A stretch of 64,000 nucleotides of DNA from Kudoa neothunni. Taxonomy: Eukaryota; Cnidaria. The stretch is from positions 4,216,001 to 4,280,000 of the forward strand of contig OZ199840.1 of the NCBI GenBank assembly GCA_964304625.1, written 5' to 3'. Positions 49,632-61,019 of the stretch are shown piece by piece. The notes below the pieces were generated by a model, which saw only the letters and a program-made list of their open reading frames with translations, did no database searches and was not told where the DNA came from. The translations under genes and the position numbers were made by a program. Positions within the stretch are counted from its first letter, which is position 1; every line of letters starts with the position of its first letter.

Positions 49632-49635
49632 TTAA

Positions 49636-50656
49636 ACGGCCAATATATTTAGATTCACTCGGAGCAATAACCCGTTCGGCCGAGAAATTTCAAACTTGTG
49701 ATTTCTTTCGTGTGAACTAAGGCGAACGAAACTCTCGAATTTGCCATCCCCGGTTTTAACTACTTTTCTACTTCGTCCAAAGAAATTAATCTTTTTAAGT
49801 AGTGAGAAACACAAATGTTTAAAAAAATATATTCTTTTGGCTGTAGTAATTGATTTAACTAAGTTCGAGGCTATTGGCACGGTAAAATTTGATCCTAAAT
49901 AACATACCCGCATACGCAAAGAGAATTTTGGATCCCATCAACTCTTACTCACAAGCTATATACAGATTAAATTTGTTAGAATATTTTATATTTAATTATT
50001 TTTTGTCCCAAAGAATGGAGCGGTGAGTCAAAAATAATTAGATGTTGTCAAAACTAGTACTAGTGACATCTGAATATTTCTTTTCATAAGATTAATTTTA
50101 TAACTAAACTGAATTAACTCCAAATTTTTTAAATTATTTTCATGAATACAAAAAAAACAAATGTATGTAATTTTCAGTGGAGAAAAAATAAATAAAAATG
50201 TGAGGAGAATCGGGTTCTGATCGATAATAATACAAAGCGTTAATAACCTGAGATTTTACGCCCATTATTAGTCTAAAGATCTTTCGTCAATGGACCAATA
50301 ATATTTTTACTAACTTCACCATCCAACGGAAATATTGAAGCCACGCGATAATTAAGTTAAACAACATTTAATAATATATTAATTAGAAGATTTAAAAATT
50401 TTTTTTATAAAAATTAACATTCAGTTCTAGTATCGAAGACATTTATTAATAGATCAGTCCTGAGATTTTATCTGAATTAAAAAGTTAAATTGAAATTTTT
50501 CCAAAAAATTAAATTTAAATATTCCAAACACTTTAACTATGCTACATAAAATTACAAACATTCGTTTATTACTTATATACATAATTTATTTAGATTAAAA
50601 TTATTTGCATTGCATAAAAGAATATTTTTTTTATAAAATTATAAGTATTCAATTGA
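49636..50656. other. Intergenic downstream of the FN3 gene
   Basis: AT-rich. A 95-codon minus frame at 49632-49919 is basic and Ser-rich but begins without a clear ATG context and ends in the TTAA of the neighbouring element. No family is recognised. Nothing else is seen. Confidence 0.35.
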
Positions 50657-53414
50657 TTAATATTTAACTTTTTTTTTCAAGTTATATTTCGACCGGGACT
50701 TTCTTTTCCACACTAGGTAACCTACCCAAACAACGAGAAAGCCTCCAACAGCTGCTGCAGATAAGGCAGCTTCCGAAACTCTAAACGATTATGTAATAAT
50801 AGTAGACAAAAACTTGTTACACGATCCCTTGTTTCCTAAAAATAATAATAACAACGCTAAATGGATATTTAAATAAATTTACGTGGGTTTTCCCGCAGCT
50901 AAAACTACAGTTAATGATTAAATGAATTTTGCTTAAAGTACAGAAAAACATTCAATCACTATTTATATAAAAATTGTTGTTGATACTTAATAATTAAAAT
51001 GATAAATCATATTATAACATATATCGAGTTTCTGTAATAATTAGCAGAATTTATTTAATTACAAAAAATAAATCTCTGTTAAAAGTAATAAATAAAATTC
51101 TTTAAAGGCAGAAAAATAATAGATGAAAAATTATTTCGTGTGTGATATGAATTTATGACCTTTTTAAGGATCAATATTTAAATGATACCTGGAGGAACTT
51201 CGATATTGGTAACTCTGGTTCTACCCCATGCAAGTACTTCAACCAAATATTTTTTCCTTCGGTCATAATTCAGATCAAACACTATTCGATTACAAAGAGG
51301 CATTTTCATGCACCATGATGCATTTGTTTGTACTCTGTTTGTTGCAAAGTATGATGTGGGATCTAATTCTGAGATCCTGGGATGACAAGTATATGCCAAC
51401 TTCCATCCATTCCCGTGTTGGGCATAAATTCTATAGGCACATTCAGCAGTTTCGGATGGATTTGATAATTCGGCTGTAACGTTGAAACCGTTTGCACAAT
51501 ATTGGAAAGAAAGGGAAAGTGTTAACAATGCTATTCCAAACAATTTAAATTAGAGCAATCAGTAGATAAAGCGTGTACTTAAATGTATGCCATTGTATAT
51601 TTTTAAACCAAAATTCGACGAGGCCACAACTTTGAGTTGGTAAGTGATTTCTGGGTTAAGGCCAATTATTGTATGGATTTCCTTACAGTAACCAGCACAA
51701 TACTGATTATTTTTGCATTTAGCACGTGTAAATTCATTTGTTTCATCTCTGCTAACAAAGTACTCGCACGTTTCCTCATTAAGAACTCTATCCAATTCTC
51801 CATCGACCGCTTTTATAAGCATTGCTGTATACCAAGTAATAGGATTTTGTTCATTAAAATGGTGGCGATCGCTTTTCACTACATATTTATAAATATATGT
51901 GAATAATGTCTAAAAATTTATAATCACATGTAGTAATATATAATAATTCATTGAATTCCGTTTTACTATGGAGTGATAATGCTTTTATTTTAAAAATGTA
52001 ACTTGTCGCCGGCTTAAGGCCCTGAATAATATGAGTTCTATCACAGACTTTATTACACGGACGATTTCTTTCACATTTTGCTGGTACATTCATATCGGTA
52101 ATGGGTATAGTAGCCAACTCAAATTGGACACTGCAGGTATTAATCCAATCTAGTTTTACATTTTTTTGGATTATTGGTATGTTTAGTTGAAAACTAGTTT
52201 GTGTAATGTCCCGAATATAGGGTTGATACTTGTGAGTTTCCCTCATCGGGCGTCTCGTAAAAAACTACGTGAAAGTAATATCTACCATAAACAACAATTT
52301 TATTACCCATTTTTTCGTATACATAAACTCTATCGGCATCGTTTTCTGCATACTCCGTGATATGAAATCTTTGTCTAATACTTATAGTAACAATAGCACG
52401 TGTTGGCGTAAAAATCAGATCAATATTGTCACATGGAGCCAAACACGGCTTGTCCCCTTCACCACACATCGATGTATATTCCCCTGGCTCCAATTTTGTA
52501 TTATCCTTAATACCAAAATGACAAATTTCGTTGGGGAATTTATTTGTAAATTTTAGTCTTAGCCGATTCTCATTATTAGGGTTAAAGGAGACGTAGAATT
52601 GTGGCTTCTTAATGGATATCTGATTTTCGAAAACTTTCAATGGAATTTTGTATTGAAAAATAGGATAATCTTGGCATTTAAATTCATGGTGTGGTAAATT
52701 AAGTGAGCGTAAATCTTTGTTCATACGACTATTGACAATATTCGTAGAACGTAGGAGAAAATTATTGTAATATAGGCCACAAGATGTCTCTTCGTTAAAC
52801 CTGTCCACTTGAATATTGAGTTTTCCTGAATTGGAATCAGCTGTCAATCTGAAAACAGGGTTAAATATAGGCACTAAAAAAGAGTAAAAATATATAAAAC
52901 AATATTGTGTACATATGGGAAATCCAAAAACTTTTCCTCCTTGCTTGTGTATTCTGCTATTTACAGGGCTATCTGGGTCAACATCTTTTATGTAAAAATA
53001 TGATTTTTTACGAAAGATGCCTTCCAGTATTAACTCATCACTCTCAGTAGAGCATTTTCGCGAACAAATTGAAAAGGCATGTGGCCCATTGTTAGTACAT
53101 TCGTTAAAATCACGAAACTTAGGGTTATGATTGCCTTGTATCATTATTCGACATTTCCTCTCTCCTGAATATTTAGCTCCACTTAGGCTAAGCTTCATTC
53201 CAAACTTATTTTTGTGAAATACGGGTGTGTACGTAATATTTCTATTGGGTGGAACAGAGTCAGAATCAGCGTCAGTACCGCTACCATCATTAGTATCAAT
53301 AGCGGAATTGCAGAAATATATCGCTAAAGTAGGTTTTTGTTACTAAAGTCAACAATATAATTTACCTACAATACATATGAACAAAACTGACAAAAATTGC
53401 TGTTTTGCGAACAT
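50657..53414 (-). CDS. Type I membrane protein with Cys-rich FN3-like modules (copy A)
   Basis: No known orthologue recognised. The protein opens with a signal peptide (MFAKQQFLSVLFICIVG). A Cys-rich N-terminal domain follows (RKCRIMIQGN, CSRKCSTESDELILEG), then a second domain (LTADSNSGKLNIQV, FKCQDYPIFQYKIPL, LRLKFTNKFPNEICHF). Two modules bear the FN3 signature L.P.t.Y.f.i.a (GLKPATSYIFKIKAL, GLNPEITYQLKVVAS), each with an extra Cys trio (CERNRPCNKVC, CKNNQYCAGYC). A last domain precedes a membrane helix (AVGGFLVVWVGYLVW) and the basic tail KRKSRSKYNLKKKVKY. Most introns are short; one near the 3' end is about 350 nt. The frame shifts once near 52197, where the paralogue reads straight through. 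Its tandem paralogue lies upstream. A cell-surface adhesion or receptor role is inference. Confidence 0.75.
50823..50835 (-). other. 13-nt microexon of copy A
   Basis: The 13 bases GAAACAAGGGATC, between TTTTTAG and GTGTAAC, are the only way found to join EVPPG (phase 1) to the membrane exon (phase 2): the result reads VPPGNKGSVSEAALSAA without a stop. The downstream intron is 50 nt. Confidence 0.6.
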
Positions 53415-56400
53415 ATTTTGGTGGAAGAATTTTTGGAACGTTAATGTACGCCACTGATAATTATATAATTGAGATAAAAAGATTAAACTTTATATTATTT
53501 GAATTGTTTATTATTCAGCGTCTTTATAGATAAATATTTTTCAATTTTTAACACTATTTGATAAAAATATTATTATTTAAATCAATAATTTCTCTTCATT
53601 GTAATAAAGTTGATTTCTATTATACCATATAGTAACCTTTGTATTATTATGAGAAATTCAGTTGCAATGTAGAATAATGAACGCATTTTCCGAGTTAAAC
53701 TTATAGTTAGTTTTTGCATTAATCCTACATTTTTTTAATAAAATTGGTGTGAGATTTAATGAACATTTAATGATAGGGATGAGTGGATTTCATCCGATAA
53801 ATTATTTTTTACATCAAATTTATACAATCGCTACAATTAGTCACTTAACGCTGGTATAAATTATGGAAAACCTATTCTTAGAGATATAGAATTAATAATA
53901 GCCAATTGTTATGGTTGAAATATGTCATTTGATAAAAAATAATAATTCTCACACTCAAATTTTAAGACGAATAAAGCATGCTTTACTCGGTCGATTAAAT
54001 GATATGGCCTGTGGAAAAAATTGCGTGGGGTTAGCAGTTATTTACATCATAGATTACAGCAACTATTATTGATAATAAATACAGTGCCGAAAATAACCTA
54101 CTGGTGATGAAACAATGATAAATACAAAAAAATTAAAATAATCAACAGGTTTGATTTTTATAGTCACCATTGATTTGGATTACAGCCACTGTTCTACATT
54201 TTATCCAAACAATCCACTATATTCGTTTTAATCAAATGATGTATTGTTGTTATTATTATTGCTACAAGAATGCGGCTATTGCTATTTGAGATATCATCTT
54301 GATCAATGTGACAGAATGTAAAATCATTATGGGCTATACCGTTTAAATAAGGTTATTATATTTAATAACGCTGTAAATTGTTTTATTGAATGTAAATTAA
54401 GCAGATATGTCAAATAAATTATTTGTATTTTCACACAGTAGATTAAAAACCGAGTCCTCTTAATCACCCTGAATAATTTGGAACCCATTCGTATTTTTGG
54501 TTCTAGTGTAAGATTAAATTAGTTACTTGCTTTTACGTTCGATAGCGAGGATCAGGATGAAAAATAATTCATCGAAAAATTCTCTATCAAATTTTATCCG
54601 AACACGTAATTCTATTTGTGAAATGTCAAGATTTGAAAATTACACCGGATACTTTGATGATTAACGCGTAGGATTAATATTTTTTCTAAACTATATAACT
54701 GATAATTTGAATTTTCTTTTAGAATGTATCATATTTTTAAATTCGCTAATACACCAATTAAAACATGAAAATAATAAAATGTTTAATCAGTGAATGATTC
54801 CACAATATAAAATACAACCCTTTTTCATTTCTTTCACATGGGGTTTTTCACAACATGCTATGGTTAAAATATTATTTTATTTTGAGCGAGAAATATGAAA
54901 ACTATTCTATGTTTATTTTCCCTCATTAAAAATTTTCTCGCAACTTTTTTAATCCCCTCATGATTTTTCCGCACATTCATTTCAATATCGGTTGTTCTCA
55001 TCTTTCATTAAATTTTCTACCACAACAAAATTAAAATGGGATTTATAAAATAATCAAGTTATTGTTTTAATTTTTTTAAACACATTCATATAACTCAGAC
55101 GTAAACCTTTTTCCACTCTACTTATAAAATAATTGACCCGAACATTTTTTGTGCATATTATCTGTGTTCACTTTTAAGTTTTCAATTCGAAAAAAAATCA
55201 GAAATTGTATTCAATATGATAAAACTGAAGAATAGAGGCCATAATCTAAATCATTGACATCGAAAATTACCAATCAGACTTAATTTTTTATTTTTGCGTA
55301 TTTATTAATGTTGATATGAGCAAATTTTAGATTTAGTATTGTATGTATCGTATAAGTTAGTTTAAATAATGGTTAATGTATTTTGTATTCTCTCGTAATC
55401 ATTTACGCAGGCTATTATGTAATCGAGTTATAAATAGAATACGTATCTAAAAATTTGATTGTGACAAATTAATTTGCCGTATTATCATAATGACTCCTTA
55501 AAAATGACCTATTTTTCATTTTGGGAATTTAAAACAATTATTTTATATTTATTAAAGCAATAGATGATTAATTGTAAACAAATTTTCTAACATTAATACA
55601 AAAAATAATTTATATGAAGAAATTAATGAATTCCTTCCACAAATTGTTCAATAAATATCATAATATTGTAGTTAATTAATTTATAATTAATGTTCGGGAT
55701 AACCGTAATTTTTTTTGGAAATATGACCCCTGTTTTGCAGTTATGCCGAATTATTTTTACTCCCAAGTTTATTTTTTCCGATATTAAAAAATTGGGTTTA
55801 ATTATTTAGTTTTAAGAAAATATACGACATTTCAATTTCAACGAAGTGGTTGTTTGTAAGCTTTTCTTCGTACTAATAAATTTTATGTTGTCTAGTCGAA
55901 GTCTGAATTTGTACAAATGATAACAGATTCAAAAATTCATAAAAAGAGTGTTAGATCTCGGGAACATAAAAACGGTCTCATAAGAAAAACAGATTATTAA
56001 AATACTTATACTTAATCAATTTTTGTAATCTGCATGTAGAGCTGCTCAACAAACATGTTAATGTAATAATTCATTAAGTTTCCAGGCGATTTCACTTCAA
56101 AGATTAATATAGCATATAGATGATGATTTAAAAATATGTAATTTAGGTTCTTTATTGTTTAATAAATCGAAATTTTATATTTATTATGTAGTCTTTGAAA
56201 GAAATAATTTTGAGTATTATAATAAATAATATGTTCAAAATATCATATAAAAATGTAGATAAATGATATTCATTAACTGTCATTTTATCCAACATATTAA
56301 TAGTTTTTATACGTTAACCTTTATTGTATCTAATATCTAGTTAAATTAAAACATCGTATTAAATATTATAATATCCAATTCATTTTATACAATGTTTTGG

Positions 56401-56776
56401 GCACAATGTTGGGAAAAATAATAAGGGTTCAGAGATTATGCTTATACATAATAAAATAAATTCTATAGATTATATCAATAAATTTATCTTTTTAAGTATA
56501 ATCTTATGAATTTATTCATTATTTTTGTTACAATAAGGCAAAAATATTATCTCTAATACATAGGTCGAAATGGATGATAATCTATTCTCTTGATATTGTA
56601 GACGTTAATAGTCGACGCAATAAATAATATTCTTTAGGAAAAAATAAAAAAATGTACAAAAGTTTTAGCTAAATAGGATTTTAGGAAGTAAAGTCCAGTT
56701 CTCATTAAAAAATGGAACTTTTCTCGATAACAACATTATTTTTACAAGGTTACATTCAGCCATTATTCTAATTTAT
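53415..56776. other. Intergenic between tandem paralogues
   Basis: About 3.4 kb, strongly AT-rich, with no exon, repeat boundary or RNA gene recognised on either strand. Confidence 0.4.
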
Positions 56777-59700
56777 AGATGCACAGTTATATTACTTTTT
56801 CCTTTTCTCTTCAAGAATCCACAATATATTCCTAAAAACAACGCTAAAACAAGTTGGGGGATAAAAACTCCCAAAAGTCTAAATAACAAACTTATAATTG
56901 TAACGGAAAATCTAATACATGGCGATGTTTATTCTACAAATAGTTAAAACATAAAAAATATGGTGAGTTACTTCCATTTTCTTTTTTCTATCATAAAAAT
57001 ATATATTAAAAAATAAAAACGCTATAGAAAAACCCTAGATGATTATAATTAGAAAATAATATTGTATTTAATCGAAAATTCAAATAATTAAATTGTGAAA
57101 AGTTGTTAATATTAAAACGAGTGTTACAACACTCACGATACTGTGTTTTGACTAATATTTACCACAATGTGCCGATACTCAAAACAGATATCAATAATAT
57201 TTAAGCATTTAACCGAATATTAAATGATTAAAATCTTTTTTAATATTAAATACATATTTAATATTTTTTAAGGAATAATAACTTTATTTTTCCTTTCAAT
57301 TCACCTGGAAATACCATAAAGAAACATAAAAATTCACATAGTTTACAACATCAATTATTTCATCTAATAAGATAAAATATTACTCTATTTAAAAGATAAA
57401 ATCGTATCATTTTATTAAAACGTATTTTCATCTAATTAAATAATTAAACACGTGATTTCAACCATTATTCTCGGTGCGCCAATTATTTTGGGAAATAAAA
57501 ATTAGCTCATTTATTTAAATATATATATATATATATTACATTTGTAGAAAAGGTTCGAAATTTTTGATTTGAATAAATACAAATATTTAGATGAAGATAT
57601 ATTTCTCATTAAAAATTGTTCGTAAAAATTTTATCTTATCTAATTTTTTTATTTATATGTTTTAAAAAATAGTAAACAACTAATTTTTACATAAATATAA
57701 AGCTAAAATTGTAGAACAAATTAATTTTTGTTAAATATTCGTATATATACATTGATATGCGTTTCCTGATATTTTGGCATCACAAATTGAAAAATTAATG
57801 GAAAAAAGTATTATTCTGTATATTAAAATTTATGTGACTTTTTATAAAACCCACATAGTTATATATTAAAATATCTTAATTATCAAATGGACCATTATTT
57901 AACAAATTATTGAATTTAATCAAATGCATTTATCTATATAACTTAGTTAATTTTATGGATTTTTTAAAGACATAATCACAAAAATCGAGGAATTATATGC
58001 CAATAAAACAATTTTTTCATCCCAAAAGATTTGACAAATCATCTTGTTAAATATTATAAAGTTTTTACGCTTAAATTAAATTAAACTAAACTAAAGTATT
58101 TTAAAGAAATTAGGATATTTGGAGAGTAGAAGATTTATAGCAGAAATATCGATATTAAACCAATGAAATTGAAGGAAATATTACTCCGATTATATTCGAG
58201 TATTTCTCACATTAATTTTAGAAATTATTAATCTCCTTTTAATATTTTTGTTGATATTATTTTGCTAGTACAAAAAATTGTTTAAGAAATTAGATTAATA
58301 ACGGTTTAATGATGTCCAATACTGATCCATTACATCTAATCGGTACTTACGCCCTACCAATATTTTGTAATATTACTCTAATATTTCTGGTACCTACCGT
58401 TGCCTATAATAAATGATCAAATATTTTTAGATACCATTTTTGGAAGAACCATATTATATCATAAATGAAAAATTATTAAAAATATATTTAAAAATTAAAA
58501 TTTTATCGTAATTTGTTTATTTGATATATTATTTAGACTATATTTAGTAGATTGCTCAAATAATATAATAATTCGAATTTAGATACGCGAATAACGCGGT
58601 ATCCAACCAGTACTGAAAGTTTCAATATTTTGATTCGTATTTATTTTAAAAATGTGGTATCGGGCAAAAATAATTTTAACGATAACAAAATTTTATAGGA
58701 TACAATAAATTTAGCGAAATTCATTGTATCATTTAAGATAATAATTATTCACAATAATTGATTAATTTTTACATGGAAAAGAAATTAAATGGTTTTAAAT
58801 ATCTTAATGATTACCAGATAATAACAAAAGTTTGGCTATTCTTAATTTAAATGTAATTTCGAAAATACTTGGCGAAATAATGATAGAAGTGAAAGCCCTG
58901 TGTGTGCTCATTTCTATCAATTCAACTCCATACTTTTTCTTCGGATCGTAACTATAATTGAACATAATTTCATGGCATGATGGTAGGTGGGTGCATGATG
59001 GTACGTTATTTACAAATCTTATATTTGTAAAATTTGATGGAACTCTATAAAAAATATTTTTGTCGCCGCATGAATACACCAGTTGCCATTTGTTCGTTTC
59101 CTCAGCATAAACTCTATAAGGACACACAGTAATGCCATCAGGGTTGGATAAGTTTGCCATAACAATAAATCCATCTTCAGTAAATTTATATAAAAGAGAT
59201 AGGGATGATAATTCTGAATGATAAACAATAAAAAGAGTAGTACATTGTATGTATTATTACTCAATTGAATTCCTTCATATATTTTTATACCGAAATAAGA
59301 GTATGCTACGACCTTAAGGTCGTAAGTTGACATTGGATTGAGATTGATGATTGTTTTAGTTTCCTTACAAAACCCATTGCATATGTAGCTATCATAACAT
59401 TTTGCTCTTTTAAATGAAGCTGTTCCACTTTCTCTAATGAAATAATCGCAAGTAATTTCGTTGAGAACATCTCCCAATTCTCCATCAACTGCTTTAATTG
59501 ATACACTGGTATAACTTGGGTTGAGGTTGGATTCGCTGAGATGATGGTTTGGACTTTTTACTACAATAAATTATAAAGATCACTAGTAAAGTAATATCAC
59601 ATGTGGTAATAAATATGAGTTCAATAGACTCTTTTCCACTATATTGTGAAATCCCTTTAAGTTGAAATATGTAACTGTTTCCGGGCGTTAAATTTTGAAC

Positions 59701-61019
59701 ATATTGAACTGAATTACAAGCTCTTCTACACGGCTCATCAGTCCCACAGTTTGCCATCGCCACAATTTTCAAATTTGGAATTGTGGCTAACTGATATGTA
59801 ATCTCACAGATGTTATACTGATCAAGAGGTTGATCTGTACGGAATAAAAGTGTATTTAATTGACATCCAGTATCTGAAATATGTGAGATAAACTCATTCT
59901 TTCCATCACCGTATTCAGTAAATACTAGGAAAAAGTATTATTAAAAATATTATATCTGATGATATACTATTTTTGGTATAGGCATATATTGTTGAATTGT
60001 GTCTTTTTCGGATGTATATAATTACCTTATGAGTAGAGGGTTTAAAATTCAGCACAACATCATCACAGGGAGCGTAGCACTCCTTAGAAAAATTTCCGCA
60101 AACAGAAGTATAATCTTCTGTGGTTGGATGATCGTCATCGTTTCGAATTTTAAATTGACATATTTCATGTGAAAATTTATTCGTGAACTTTAACCTCAAT
60201 AAATTTGATTTTTCATTTTGACGAGAAACATAAAACTGAGGTTTCATTATGGGAGTAATATTTTCAAAATATTTTAGTGGAATTTTATAGAAAAACATAG
60301 GGAGCTTCAGGCATTTGAATTCATAGTGTGAAAGGTGAAGGTGTTTCAACGCGTTGTTAACCAAAGTATTCACAGATTGTGTACTTAATAACGAAATGTT
60401 ATTGTGATAAAGTGCACAAGAGCTTTGATTTTCATCAACTGGTTTGATATCAATATTAAGCCTCCCTGAGTCGGAATCGACAAAAAGATTTATGATAGGA
60501 TCCAAGATGGGCGCTAAAGTTCAATCTTATATCTCAAATTATATTTTATCACATACATATTTGAAACCCAAAAACAACTCCTCGATCTAATGGATAACTC
60601 TGTGATGTATCATGCATTGATTCGTAATCTTGAATGTATATGAAATTTGTTTTTCGAAACATACCGGATAACAGCAATTTTTTAACTTTAGTTGAGCATG
60701 ATCGAAAACACATTCGTTGTGATAACGCTTCATTATTAGTACAATCGGGGAAATCTTTAAAACCAGGGGATTCATTGTTTTCTACAATTATTCGACATTT
60801 TCTATCCTTAGAGTATAAACTTCCTGTCAGTGTGAGTTCGATATCGTAAGAATCATTCTGACTTATAGCCATGTATGTAACTTTGCTTTGCCGTGAAGAA
60901 TTTTCCACGGAGTTGTCGTTACATATTCCTAAAAAATAAATTGAAAGATTTATAAGTACAAGTTTACTATGAATAAATATAAAAATGATTGATGGAAATA
61001 AATTTTTAATCACCATCAT
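56777..61019 (-). CDS. Type I membrane protein with Cys-rich FN3-like modules (copy B)
   Basis: Paralogue of the gene at 50657-53414 with the same domain order. The N-terminus (MMVIKNLFPSIIFIFIH) is signal-like. It continues RKCRIIVENNESPGFKDF, CFRSCSTKVKKLLLSGMF, VDSDSGRLNIDIKP, LRLKFTNKFSHEICQFK, FN3-like NLTPGNSYIFQLKGI and NLNPMSTYDLKVVAY with Cys trios (CGTDEPCRRAC, CYDSYICNGFC), then ANLSNPDGITVCPYRVYAEE and NYSYDPKKKYGVEL. The membrane exon lies at 56882-56777: LLGVFIPQLVLALFLGIYCG then FLKRKGKSNITVHL. The final intron is about 1.9 kb, far longer than the rest. Its phases (1 in, 2 out) need an unseen exon of 3n+1 bases, as in copy A. No internal frame break was found. Function unknown. 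Confidence 0.75.

Noticed and set aside
49632-49919. 95-codon minus frame
   Set aside because: No ATG context, no domain, and its end coincides with a TTAA transposon junction.
57516-57540. TA-alternating run
   Set aside because: Simple-sequence DNA expected in so AT-rich a region.
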